Part shown: positions 1 to 8,775 of the stretch, piece after piece
How positions within the stretch are numbered: the first letter of the stretch is position 1
Layout of the letters: the number at the start of each line of letters is the position of its first letter
Source of the DNA: Actinomycetes bacterium
Lineage (GTDB): Bacteria > Auribacterota > JAJCYG01
Length of the DNA: 42,530 nt
Assembly (NCBI GenBank): GCA_029263055.1
Contig: JAJCYG010000088.1
Span: 1 to 42,530, forward strand
Direction of reading: 5' to 3'
Program-made: the position numbers and the translations under genes
Notes under the pieces: model-generated
Databases searched by the model: none
What the model saw: the letters and a program-made list of their open reading frames with translations, nothing else
What the model was told of the DNA's origin: nothing

Positions 1-124
1 CAAAATTACTATTTATTATGTTGTTTGAAGATCGTTTTTAGTGTAAGTATTTGTAATAAAGTGTCTTATGATTTTTTTCTTATCTGGGTTCTAATTCAGG
101 GTATCCATATTATCTTCTCTATCT

Positions 125-130
125 TATAAT
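125..130 (+). promoter_or_regulatory. -10 box of dnaE, possibly giving a leaderless mRNA
   Basis: A perfect TATAAT ends six bases before the dnaE ATG. A transcript starting at the usual distance would begin at or next to the A of the start codon. No Shine-Dalgarno-like purine run lies before the ATG, and no good -35 box is visible at 17 bases. The rest of bases 1-124 holds no gene that I can recognise. Confidence 0.5.
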
Positions 131-136
131 CTCTGC

Positions 137-3100
137 ATGGAACATTCCAAATTTGTTCACTTACACAATCATACTGAATACTCTCTTTTAGATGGGGCGA
201 GTCGGCTTGGGGCTATGGTTAATAAGGCCAAAGACCTTAAGATGCCGGCTATTGCTATTACTGACCATGGGTCTATGTATGGGGCGATTGATTTTTACCA
301 AAAGGCGACCGCTGCTGGGGTGAAGCCGATTGTGGGGTGTGAGATTTATGTGGCGCCAGCCAGTCGACTGGAAAAGAAGTCGCATGGGATTCATGAAGCT
401 GCTTATCACTTAACCCTTTTAGCCAAAGATATGGAAGGGTATCGCAATTTGATTAAGCTCGTTACGATTGGTCACCTTGAAGGTTTTTATTACCGACCGC
501 GTGTGGATAAGGAAGTGTTGCAGCAATATTCCAAAGGGTTGATTGCGATGTCGGGTTGCTTGAAGGGAGAAGTTTGTTACACAGCAGTGCGGGAACAGTA
601 TGACACCACTAAAAGTGTGGTTAGGGAGTATCAATCTATTTTTGGTGAAGATAATTATTATTTAGAACTCCACCGCCATGGTATTCCTGACCAAGATAAA
701 GCCAATGAATTTTTAGTTCAAATGCACAAAGAATGGTCTGTGCCGCTTGTGGCAACCAATGACTTTCACTATGTCGATAAAACCGATGCTGATTCTCACG
801 ATGCTTTGATGTGTATTCAGATGGGAACCACGATTGCCGACCCTAATCGCATGCGTTTTTCTGGGGATGAGTTTTATTTAAAAACACCTGAAGAGATGAG
901 CTCTATTTTTAGTGATGTGCCGCAATCATTAGAAACCACGATTGAAATTGCTGAGAAATGTAATCTGGAGCTTGAGTTTGGCAAGCACCACATGCCGCAT
1001 TATAACGTCGATGGGGATGAAACACGTGAAGAGATGTTGACCCGTTTGTGTGAAGAGGGGATTGCGCGTTGTTACCCTGATGGCGAACCTGAAGAATTTA
1101 GAGCACGTTTAGCTGTTGAGATGGGTGTGATCACCAACATGGGGTTTGTCAGTTACTTTTTGATTACGTGGGATTTTATTGATTATGCCAAACGAAATGG
1201 TATTCCTGTTGGGCCAGGTCGGGGATCTGCTGCAGGGAGTGTGATTGCATTTCTTTTAGGCATCACCAATATTGATCCGATTAAACATAACTTAATCTTT
1301 GAGCGGTTTTTAAATCCTGAACGGGTCTCCATGCCTGATATTGATATCGACTTTTGTTATGACCGCCGGGGTGAAGTGATCAACTATGTGGTGAAAAAAT
1401 ATGGCGATCAAAACGTGGCTCAGATCGGAACGTTTGGAACTATGAAAGCTAAGGCCGCGATTCGCGATGTGGGACGTGTGATGGATGTTCCTTATAGTGA
1501 TGTGGATAAAATAGCCAAGCTTGTTCCATTAGAATTGAACATCACATTAAAAGCAGCATTAGAACAAAGTCCTGAACTGCGCGAGCAGTATGAAAAAAAT
1601 CCCATCGTAACCCGTCTTTTAGATATGGCTATACAGCTTGAAGGGTGTGTGCGCAATACTTCTACTCACGCTGCTGGGATTGTGATTTCAGAAAAACCGT
1701 TAACAGAGTATGTGCCATTAGGCCAAGGTGCCAACGGTGAGTTGGCCACTCAATATCCAATGAAACCTGTAGAACAACTTGGTCTGCTTAAAATGGATTT
1801 CTTGGGCCTTAAAACCTTAACAGTGATTAGCAACTGCTTGAGATTGATTAAAGAAAATCGGGGAGAAGAGATTGATATTGATCGAATCGATATGGATGAT
1901 AAGAAGGCTTTTGAACTTCTTGTAAAAGGAAATACGATCGGTGTGTTCCAGCTTGAGTCACCCGGCATGCGCGATATTTCTCGTCGAATTGGTTTGCAAC
2001 GTTTTGAACATATTGTGGCTTTGGTTGCGCTCTTTCGACCTGGCCCGATGAACTTTATTGATGACTTTATCAAACGCAAACATGGCGGAAAAATTACTTA
2101 CCTTCATCCTGATATGGAGCCGATCTTAGCAGATACGTATGGGATTATGATTTATCAAGAGCAGGTGATGAAAATTGCTAACGTGATTGGGGGCTACAGC
2201 CTCGGTCAAGCTGATAATCTCCGTCGGATTATGGGAAAAAAGATTCCCGAACAAATGGAGCAAGAGCGCGAAGTTTTTATTAAGGGTGCGGTTGCCCGAG
2301 GTATCAATGAAAAGAAAGCCGATAAAATATTTGAGCAAATGGCTTATTTTGCTGGTTATGGATTTAACAAATCACATAGTGCGGCTTATTCTTTAATCGC
2401 CTATCAAACCGCTTATCTAAAAGCAAATTATCCCGCTGAGTTTATGGCAGCATTGCTCACAAGTGAAATGGGCAATACGGATAAGGTGGTGTTATATATT
2501 GAAGAATCAAAACAGATGGGGATTGATGTTTTTCCTCCAGATGTGAATAAAAGTTTTAATGACTTTTCAATTGAAGAGAATAATATTCGTTTTGGTTTGA
2601 ATGCAGTTAAGAATGTGGGGCGTAATGCGGTTGAAAACATTGTGCAGACTCGGAAAGAACGTGGAGAGTTTACTTCACTATACGATTTTACCGAACATTC
2701 AGATACACGGATTGTGAATCGAAAAGTTTTAGAAAGTTTGATTAAAAGCGGGGCCATGGATTCGTTTAAGCTTTTTCGTTCTCAATTATTTGAAATGATT
2801 GATGGGGCGCTTAGTGCTGCGGATGAGTTTCAAAAAGATCGAGATAGAGGGCAGAGTTCCTTTTTTGAAGTACTTGAAAATCAGGACACGTTTAAAAAAG
2901 AATTACAAAAGCCACCCGATGTTCCGGAATGGTCTGAACACGAATTGCTTCGACAAGAAAAAGAGATGATTGGTTTTTACATTTCAGGTCATCCTCTTGT
3001 CTCTTTTTCTACCGTGATGGAGCGTTATGGAAATGCCACCATTGAAAAATTAGCAGAACGTTCTGAAGGGGATGAGGTTCAGCTTGGAGGTATTATCCTT

Positions 3101-3577
3101 GCAGCGCGTCACACCGTGACTAAAAGAAATAATGAGCGCATGGCTATTTTAACCTTTGAAGATTTAACGGGCAGTGTCGACTTACTTGTTTTTCCACGTA
3201 CTTATGAAACATGCAGCCAATATTTAGAAGTCGACAAACCTATTTTTGTTAAAGGAAAAGCTAACCTTAAAGACGATCAACCTAAAATCATTGCAGAACA
3301 AATTTTTCCATTAGAAGAAGTGAATAAACGGTTAACCAAAGCGGTTTTTATTAATGTGGATTTGCCTTCGATCGAAGAGAAGAAATTAAACTCTTTAAAG
3401 GAAGTGATGATGCAGCACCACGGGGAGACCCGGGTTTTAATCGATTTTAGCTATCCCACAGGTGAAAAATTAGTTATGGAAGTTGATCCCCAGAGCCGAG
3501 TCGACCCAACCGATCAATTAGTGAAAGAAATTGAGGCTCTTTTGGGCGAAAAATCAGTCTTTTTGAAGCGGGAATAA
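137..3577 (+). CDS. dnaE: DNA polymerase III alpha subunit
   Basis: This is the replicative polymerase catalytic subunit, acting in the cytoplasmic replisome. The 1146-residue length is normal for DnaE. An N-terminal PHP domain opens with H10 and H12 in the pattern HxHTEYSLLDG. The palm carries the acidic triad as PDIDIDF (D401, D403) and D554 in KMDFLGL, numbered almost as in E. coli. A helix-hairpin-helix region and an OB fold (around residues 990-1070, with ILTFEDLTGS) follow, then a short C-terminal domain. The start is fixed by the PHP motif beginning at residue 8. It stands alone, with 175 bases before the HU gene. No intein or frameshift is seen. Confidence 0.97.
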   Translation: MEHSKFVHLHNHTEYSLLDGASRLGAMVNKAKDLKMPAIAITDHGSMYGAIDFYQKATAAGVKPIVGCEIYVAPASRLEKKSHGIHEAAYHLTLLAKDMEGYRNLIKLVTIGHLEGFYYRPRVDKEVLQQYSKGLIAMSGCLKGEVCYTAVREQYDTTKSVVREYQSIFGEDNYYLELHRHGIPDQDKANEFLVQMHKEWSVPLVATNDFHYVDKTDADSHDALMCIQMGTTIADPNRMRFSGDEFYLKTPEEMSSIFSDVPQSLETTIEIAEKCNLELEFGKHHMPHYNVDGDETREEMLTRLCEEGIARCYPDGEPEEFRARLAVEMGVITNMGFVSYFLITWDFIDYAKRNGIPVGPGRGSAAGSVIAFLLGITNIDPIKHNLIFERFLNPERVSMPDIDIDFCYDRRGEVINYVVKKYGDQNVAQIGTFGTMKAKAAIRDVGRVMDVPYSDVDKIAKLVPLELNITLKAALEQSPELREQYEKNPIVTRLLDMAIQLEGCVRNTSTHAAGIVISEKPLTEYVPLGQGANGELATQYPMKPVEQLGLLKMDFLGLKTLTVISNCLRLIKENRGEEIDIDRIDMDDKKAFELLVKGNTIGVFQLESPGMRDISRRIGLQRFEHIVALVALFRPGPMNFIDDFIKRKHGGKITYLHPDMEPILADTYGIMIYQEQVMKIANVIGGYSLGQADNLRRIMGKKIPEQMEQEREVFIKGAVARGINEKKADKIFEQMAYFAGYGFNKSHSAAYSLIAYQTAYLKANYPAEFMAALLTSEMGNTDKVVLYIEESKQMGIDVFPPDVNKSFNDFSIEENNIRFGLNAVKNVGRNAVENIVQTRKERGEFTSLYDFTEHSDTRIVNRKVLESLIKSGAMDSFKLFRSQLFEMIDGALSAADEFQKDRDRGQSSFFEVLENQDTFKKELQKPPDVPEWSEHELLRQEKEMIGFYISGHPLVSFSTVMERYGNATIEKLAERSEGDEVQLGGIILAARHTVTKRNNERMAILTFEDLTGSVDLLVFPRTYETCSQYLEVDKPIFVKGKANLKDDQPKIIAEQIFPLEEVNKRLTKAVFINVDLPSIEEKKLNSLKEVMMQHHGETRVLIDFSYPTGEKLVMEVDPQSRVDPTDQLVKEIEALLGEKSVFLKRE

Positions 3578-3679
3578 AAAGTTGTTTGTCGTCGCTGTTG
3601 CTCTTATTATTTGATGAGGAGATCGCTCTAACTGCCCATGCATGTGAGAGTAGCAAAAAACCGTCACAAAAACTTTTTG

Positions 3680-3709
3680 TTGACCTTTTTCAGAACTCCT
3701 TGTTAAACT
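3680..3709 (+). promoter_or_regulatory. Sigma70-type promoter of the HU gene
   Basis: TTGACC at 3680-3685 is followed after 18 bases by TAAACT at 3704-3709. A TG at 3701-3702 makes an extended -10 (TGT-TAAACT). The start codon lies 43 bases further on, behind a strong ribosome site. The rest of the 3578-3752 gap holds no gene. Confidence 0.6.
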
Positions 3710-3752
3710 ACCTACAGGCAATTAGTTAGGAATTCATTTTAGGAGGTCCTAC

Positions 3753-4094
3753 ATGACAAAGCGTGAGTTTGTAGTTCGGATATCAAGTGAAACAGGGTTA
3801 ACCCAAGTCGCTGTTAAAGAAGTAATCCAAAAGACTTTCGATTATATTATCGAAGCTTTGGCAAAAGGCGACACCATTGAGTTACGTGACTTTGGAGTGT
3901 TCCAAGTCAAAAAACGTAAAGCTCGTATGGGGCGTAATCCTAATAAACCTCAAGAAGCGATTCCTATTCCAGCGAAAACCGTGGCTGACTTTAAGCCAGG
4001 TAAAAAGATGAAAGAAATGGTGGAGAAAGAGTTACCACCTGGAGCCTTTGATGAAAGCCCAGCTCCTGCAGATGATTCTGATTCTGATTTCTAA
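3753..4094 (+). CDS. hup: HU/IHF-family nucleoid protein with acidic tail
   Basis: A small basic DNA-binding protein that bends DNA and compacts the nucleoid. Residues 1-93 form the HU fold, with the DNA-binding arm marked by GRNP at 60-63. HU is usually about 90 residues; this one has 113. The extra tail (96-113) is rich in Pro, Ala, Ser and Asp and ends in alternating Ser-Asp. The start follows a near-perfect AGGAGGT at 3741-3747, so expression is probably high. A terminator directly after the gene makes it a single-gene transcription unit. HU and IHF-beta cannot be told apart from sequence alone. Confidence 0.93.
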   Translation: MTKREFVVRISSETGLTQVAVKEVIQKTFDYIIEALAKGDTIELRDFGVFQVKKRKARMGRNPNKPQEAIPIPAKTVADFKPGKKMKEMVEKELPPGAFDESPAPADDSDSDF

Positions 4095-4124
4095 TAATCG
4101 CTGAACATTGGAGTGCTTAAAAAT

Positions 4125-4155
4125 AAAAGCTCTAGCCTTTTAGGTTAGAGCTTTT
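4125..4155 (+). terminator. Intrinsic terminator after the HU gene
   Basis: A 13-base-pair stem (arms 4125-4137 and 4143-4155, one G-T wobble) with a five-base TTTTA loop. The descending arm ends in TTTT. It sits 31 bases after the HU stop and only 9 bases before hisS. With A and T runs at both ends it could also act on the opposite strand. Confidence 0.85.
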
Positions 4156-4164
4156 CTATATACC

Positions 4165-5439
4165 ATGAAAATACAAGCCGTTAAAGGAACAGTTGATATA
4201 TTGCCTGAAGATGTTGGTTTATGGCAATTCATTGAAACCAAAACACGTGAACTCTTTCACTGTTATGGCTTTGGTGAAATCCGCACGCCCATATTTGAAA
4301 AGACGCAGCTCTTTGTGCGTGGAGTGGGTGAAGGAACGGATATTGTTTCAAAAGAGATGTATTCGTTTGAGGATAAAGGGGACAAAAGCTTAACGCTTCG
4401 TCCTGAGTTGACTGCTTCAGTGGTGCGCGCTTATTTACAAAATGGTTTTTCTGTAAACGATCCTTTTCAAAAGTTTTATTACATCGGCCCGATGTTTCGT
4501 CGAGAACGCCCACAAGCAGGTCGCCAACGCCAATTTCACCAAATCGGAGTGGAAGTTCTAGGAACTAAAGAGTCTGGGAGTGATGTTGAAGTGATTGCTC
4601 TGGCTTTTCGCTTTTTTGAATCAATTGGACTGGGCGATGTGAAGTTAGTGATCAACAGTGTGGGAGATCCTAAAAGCCGAGAAAACTACATTGCTCTATT
4701 AAAAGAAGCATTAGAAAAAGATAAAGGCAAGCTGTGTAAAGATTGCCATGTTCGTTTAGAAAAAAATGTGTTGCGAGTCTTAGATTGTAAGGTTGCTGAG
4801 TGCCAGCCTGTGATTGAAAAAGCACCCCAAATTTTAGATCACATTGATTCTGAAAGTGTGAAGCATTTTGAACAGGTACAAGCGGGTTTGGACCAATTAA
4901 AGGTTCCTTATACTGTTAATCCAAGATTGGTTCGAGGTTTAGACTATTACACGCGCACAGTCTTTGAGTTGTCTCACCCTGCATTAGGAGCTCAAGATGC
5001 CATTGGTGCAGGGGGACGTTACGATAATCTGATTGGCAATATGGGTGGTCCTAAAGAATTAGGGGCAACTGGTTTTGCTTTAGGCATCGAGCGTATCTTA
5101 CTTGCTCTTAAAGCAAAAAAATGTGGCGATGTTAAACCTGTTTTACCCTTTGTTTATTTTGTCTCATTAGGTGAAGAGGCTTGGAAACAAAATTTTGATT
5201 GGTTGTTTCAGTTAAGAGACCATGGTGTGCCTGTTGAAATGGAGATGGGAAATAAAAGTTTAAAATCTCAAATGCGCAGTGCCGACAAAAGTGGAGCACA
5301 GTTTGCTGTGATTTTAGGAAGTGAAGATTTAGAAAAAGAAGAGATTCCTGTTAAAGAGTTAAAAACAGGAGAAGAGACTAAAGTGGCAATGTATAAGATA
5401 AAAGAAACATTGCTCGCAAAATTTGAGGACAATAAGTGA
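4165..5439 (+). CDS. hisS: Histidyl-tRNA synthetase
   Basis: Class II synthetase charging tRNA-His in the cytoplasm, 424 residues as expected. Motif 2 contains F111-R112-R113-E114. The histidine-specific RGLDYYT lies at 257-263 and motif 3 GFALGIER at 303-310, with R310 the ATP-binding arginine. The middle insertion carries several cysteines (LCKDC and nearby). A C-terminal anticodon-binding domain follows. No clear Shine-Dalgarno precedes the ATG, which lies just past the HU terminator. The stop codon overlaps the start of aspS, so the two synthetases form an operon. Confidence 0.96.
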   Translation: MKIQAVKGTVDILPEDVGLWQFIETKTRELFHCYGFGEIRTPIFEKTQLFVRGVGEGTDIVSKEMYSFEDKGDKSLTLRPELTASVVRAYLQNGFSVNDPFQKFYYIGPMFRRERPQAGRQRQFHQIGVEVLGTKESGSDVEVIALAFRFFESIGLGDVKLVINSVGDPKSRENYIALLKEALEKDKGKLCKDCHVRLEKNVLRVLDCKVAECQPVIEKAPQILDHIDSESVKHFEQVQAGLDQLKVPYTVNPRLVRGLDYYTRTVFELSHPALGAQDAIGAGGRYDNLIGNMGGPKELGATGFALGIERILLALKAKKCGDVKPVLPFVYFVSLGEEAWKQNFDWLFQLRDHGVPVEMEMGNKSLKSQMRSADKSGAQFAVILGSEDLEKEEIPVKELKTGEETKVAMYKIKETLLAKFEDNK

Positions 5440-7211
5440 TGAGTGAGTTTAAACGAACCCATGTTTGTGGAGATGTGACAGAAAAAGTACAAGGTCAAGA
5501 AGTGGTGGTGACAGGGTGGGTGAATAACCGTCGAGACCATGGAGGACTTGTTTTTATTGATCTTCGCGATCGCTCAGGATTGGTTCAAGTAGCCATTGAT
5601 CCCACACAAGATAAAAGTTCGCATGAAATCGCTGAAATAGTACGAAGTGAATTTGTGATTGCTGTGCGTGGATCTGTAGAACCTCGTCCAGAAGGAACAG
5701 TCAATCCTAAATTAAAGACCGGTAAAATTGAAATTAAAGCTAAAGAGGTCTCTATTTTAAATCCTTCTAAAACACCTCCATTTATTTTAGAAGAAGCTGA
5801 TCAAGTGAGTGAAGACTTGAGATTACAATACCGTTACATTGATCTGCGTCGCCCAAAAATGCAAGAAGCACTCAAAGTACGCCATGATTTTTGTTTGGCG
5901 ACTCGAAACTATTTAGATGAACAAGGTTTCTTAGAAGTTGAAACACCCATCTTAACCAAAAGTACTCCTGAAGGAGCACGTGATTATTTGGTGCCGAACC
6001 GATTAAACGCCGGAACCTTTTTTGCGTTACCTCAATCCCCGCAAATCATGAAGCAGTTACTCATGGTCGGAGGGACTGAAAAGTATTTTCAGATCTCACG
6101 TTGTTTTAGAGATGAAGACTTAAGAGCAGATCGTCAACCTGAATTCACGCAAATCGATTTAGAAATGAGCTTTGCAGGCCAAGAAGAAGTCTTTGCTGTC
6201 ACTGAAGGCATGATGCAAGCTGCGGTTAAAAAATCAGTCGGAGTTGATATTAAAATACCTTTTAATCGTATGACCTATGTTGAAGCCATGGATCGTTTTG
6301 GCTCTGACAAACCTGATCTTCGTTTTGATTTAGAACTTAAAGCCATCACAGATTTAGTTGATGAGTCAGACTTTAAAGTCTTTAAAAGTGTGAAAGAATC
6401 AGGCGGCTTGATTAAAGGAATCTTAGGAACAGGTTGCGCTGGTTATTCACGTAAGCAAGTCGATGATCTCACAAAATATGTTGGCAACTACGGTGCCAAG
6501 GGATTGGCTTGGTTTAAAGTGACTGATTCAGGTGTGGATTCTCCAATAGCTAAATTCTTTCCCGAAGCACTCCAACAAAAAATCGTGCAACTTTTTGAAG
6601 CTAAAGCAGGGGACATGATCTTTTTTGTGGCTGACAAACCCAATGTGGTGAATGCTTCTCTTTCAGCCTTAAGAAACTGGTTAGGCAAAGAACTCAAACT
6701 AGTAGATGAAGACAAACTCGACTTCACATGGATCATTGATTTTCCATTATTTGGTTATAACGAAGAAGAAAAACGAGTCGAGCCTGAACACCACGCCTTC
6801 ACCGCGCCATTAGATGAAGATCTTCATTTATTAGACACAGACCCGGTAAAAGTACGATCAAGTTCATATGATTTAGTCTTAAATGGTTCTGAAGTGGCAA
6901 GTGGCTCTGTCCGGATCCACGACCAAAAGGTCCAAGAAAAGATCTTCCGCACCATCAAACTAACAGATCAAGACATCAAAGAACGCTTTGGCTTTTTTGT
7001 CGAAGCCTTAAAGTATGGCGCCCCTCCTCATGCCGGAGTCGCCCCAGGCCTAGACCGCATCTTAACCATTCTCCTCAAAAGAGAATCAATCCGCGACGTC
7101 ATAGCCTTCCCAAAAACCGCAAGCGGAACCTGCTTAATGACAAGCGCTCCATCAACGGTGGATCCTAAACAAGTAGAAGAGCTCCACCTCAAAATCCAAG
7201 AAACTGAATAA
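5439..7211 (+). CDS. aspS: Aspartyl-tRNA synthetase
   Basis: Bacterial-type class II AspRS of 590 residues from this ATG. It has an N-terminal OB fold for the anticodon, a catalytic core with FRDED at 223-227, and a GAD insertion at roughly 285-420. Motif 3 is APGLDR with R540. The ATG at 5439 overlaps the hisS stop. A GTG at 5436 is one codon upstream, and GAGGA at 5425-5429 could serve either. Because gatCAB is also in this window, the enzyme may be non-discriminating and mischarge tRNA-Asn; that is inference. The last 300 bases have C above G and C-ending codons, unlike neighbouring sequence. Confidence 0.96.
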   Translation: MSEFKRTHVCGDVTEKVQGQEVVVTGWVNNRRDHGGLVFIDLRDRSGLVQVAIDPTQDKSSHEIAEIVRSEFVIAVRGSVEPRPEGTVNPKLKTGKIEIKAKEVSILNPSKTPPFILEEADQVSEDLRLQYRYIDLRRPKMQEALKVRHDFCLATRNYLDEQGFLEVETPILTKSTPEGARDYLVPNRLNAGTFFALPQSPQIMKQLLMVGGTEKYFQISRCFRDEDLRADRQPEFTQIDLEMSFAGQEEVFAVTEGMMQAAVKKSVGVDIKIPFNRMTYVEAMDRFGSDKPDLRFDLELKAITDLVDESDFKVFKSVKESGGLIKGILGTGCAGYSRKQVDDLTKYVGNYGAKGLAWFKVTDSGVDSPIAKFFPEALQQKIVQLFEAKAGDMIFFVADKPNVVNASLSALRNWLGKELKLVDEDKLDFTWIIDFPLFGYNEEEKRVEPEHHAFTAPLDEDLHLLDTDPVKVRSSSYDLVLNGSEVASGSVRIHDQKVQEKIFRTIKLTDQDIKERFGFFVEALKYGAPPHAGVAPGLDRILTILLKRESIRDVIAFPKTASGTCLMTSAPSTVDPKQVEELHLKIQETE

Positions 7212-7226
7212 AAGAATTAAAAGTCA

Positions 7227-7255
7227 TTGACGGGAGAGAGGAACTTTTTTAGTCT
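7227..7255 (+). promoter_or_regulatory. Promoter of the LysM gene
   Basis: TTGACG at 7227-7232, a 17-base spacer, and TAGTCT at 7250-7255, within the 74-base gap after aspS. The -10 match is only 3 of 6, so this is tentative. Confidence 0.4.
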
Positions 7256-7285
7256 TTCTAAAAGGGTCTACAAAGGAGTTTCTCT

Positions 7286-7735
7286 ATGAAAACAATCCGA
7301 ATTTTTGCCTTTCTCTTTATCTTATTTTCTTTCTTCTTTGTCTCCAAATCATTTGCGTTAACTCCGGCTGAGCCTGCTTGGTCTGAATATGTGAAATCTG
7401 TTTATCCGCAATGGTCTAAACATTATTGGGTCGATCGTGAATTGTGGGGGAACCGGGGTTATATTGTTGGAGGGGCGTATGAGTTGCGTGCTCGCCGTCG
7501 AGGTGTTTCTATTGTGGCATTAGATGATGATGCCAACTTGCGTGGAATTCCTGCAAAAGGAAAGATTCGAACCTATACTGTGTTAAAAGGGGATTGCTTG
7601 TGGTATATCGCGGGGTATCCTGAAATTTATGACAATCCTTTGAAATGGCCTTTGATTTTTAAAGCTAATTCCGACCAAATTCAAGATCCAGACTTGATCT
7701 TTCCAGGCCAAGTCTTTGTTATCCCTGAAGAGTAG
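7286..7735 (+). CDS. Exported LysM-domain protein
   Basis: A 149-residue protein with a signal peptide (about residues 1-24, hydrophobic core FAFLFILFSFFFV, likely cleaved after SFA). The C-terminal LysM domain at about 96-147 begins YTVLKGDCLWYIA and ends GQVFVIP. LysM binds peptidoglycan or related glycans, so it is probably a periplasmic wall-associated protein. The 70-residue middle part is rich in Trp, Tyr and Arg and matches nothing I know. The start follows AAAGGAG at 7272-7278 with good spacing. No enzyme domain is visible, so the role beyond wall binding is unknown. Confidence 0.85.
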   Translation: MKTIRIFAFLFILFSFFFVSKSFALTPAEPAWSEYVKSVYPQWSKHYWVDRELWGNRGYIVGGAYELRARRRGVSIVALDDDANLRGIPAKGKIRTYTVLKGDCLWYIAGYPEIYDNPLKWPLIFKANSDQIQDPDLIFPGQVFVIPEE

Positions 7736-7788
7736 TCGGCAAACCTCTTCTCTAACAGATTTTTACAGATTAAGGATAAAATGGTAAA

Positions 7789-8775
7789 ATGAAAGAGAGA
7801 GAAGGGGGAATTGACCAGTTGGCCAAAAAAACACTTCAGTTTGACTCGCCTCAAAAAGCACTCGCTTTATATGCTAATAATCCAAATAACCTGGGGTTAA
7901 TTGAAGAAAAATTTGGAGTCACGGTTGTGGCGCGTGACACTTTTTTTAAGGTTGAAGGAACCGATAGCGGGATCACTCAAACTGAAGACCTTTTTCATGC
8001 CTTAGAAGATCTTTACAATCAAGGCCAGTCCATTACCAATCAAGAATTTGCTTATGCTTTAAATGGGATTGCCACTGAAGGCGATCAAGGGCTAAAAGAT
8101 CTTTACGGTGAAAAAATCCAAGTCGCCTCAAAAAAGAAATTTATTTCCCCTAAAACCAAAGGGCAAAAAGAGTATGTCCAAACCATTCGTAAGAACGATG
8201 TGGTTTTTGGTGTGGGACCCGCTGGAACCGGAAAAACTTATTTAGCTGTGGCCATGGCGGTTGAAGCCTTGATTAAAGGGGATGTGCAGCGAATCATTTT
8301 AGCCCGTCCTGCAGTGGAGTCTGGTGAAACTTTAGGCTTTTTGCCTGGAGATCTCTATGAAAAGATCACCCCTTATATGCGTCCTTTATATGATGCGCTT
8401 TATGACATGATGGACGTCAATGTCATTGAACGCTACATTAGTAAGGCTGTGATTGAGATAGCTCCCTTGGCTTATATGCGTGGCCGAACATTGAATGATT
8501 CCTTTATTATTTTAGATGAAGCGCAGAATAGCACTGTTGAGCAAATGAAAATGTTTTTAACTCGCCTTGGGTTTGGATCTAAAGCAGTGATTACAGGTGA
8601 TGTGACTCAGATTGATTTGCCAACCAACAAAAATTCTGGTTTGGTGCATGTGCATAAAATTCTTCAAGGGATTCCTGGCCTCGAATTCGCACTCTTTAAT
8701 GAAACAGATGTGGTGCGTCATTCTCTTGTTCAAAAAATCATTGCTGCTTATGAAAAACATGCCGAAAACGAATAA
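7789..8775 (+). CDS. phoH: PhoH-family ATPase
   Basis: A 328-residue PhoH/PhoL-type P-loop ATPase. Walker A is GPAGTGKT at 143-150. The family sequence RPAVESGETLGFLPGDL follows, and Walker B is ILDEAQ with D243 and E244. The N-terminal 110 residues resemble the RNA-binding part of PhoH. These proteins are tied to RNA metabolism and usually lie next to ybeY, as here. AAGGA at 7772-7776 is 12 bases before the ATG, rather far. A conserved HD-domain membrane protein often found between phoH and ybeY is absent. The 3' end overlaps ybeY by 17 bases. Confidence 0.94.
   Translation: MKEREGGIDQLAKKTLQFDSPQKALALYANNPNNLGLIEEKFGVTVVARDTFFKVEGTDSGITQTEDLFHALEDLYNQGQSITNQEFAYALNGIATEGDQGLKDLYGEKIQVASKKKFISPKTKGQKEYVQTIRKNDVVFGVGPAGTGKTYLAVAMAVEALIKGDVQRIILARPAVESGETLGFLPGDLYEKITPYMRPLYDALYDMMDVNVIERYISKAVIEIAPLAYMRGRTLNDSFIILDEAQNSTVEQMKMFLTRLGFGSKAVITGDVTQIDLPTNKNSGLVHVHKILQGIPGLEFALFNETDVVRHSLVQKIIAAYEKHAENE

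Noticed and set aside
3600..3660. A stretch resembling the end of 5S rRNA (CATGTGAGAGTAG)
   Set aside because: The matching helix partner and the conserved 5' part of 5S rRNA are absent; bases upstream are the end of dnaE. Probably chance.
3672..3687. ACAAAAACTTTTTGT inverted repeat as a dnaE terminator
   Set aside because: All A-T pairs with a one-base loop and no T run after it; it overlaps the HU -35 region.
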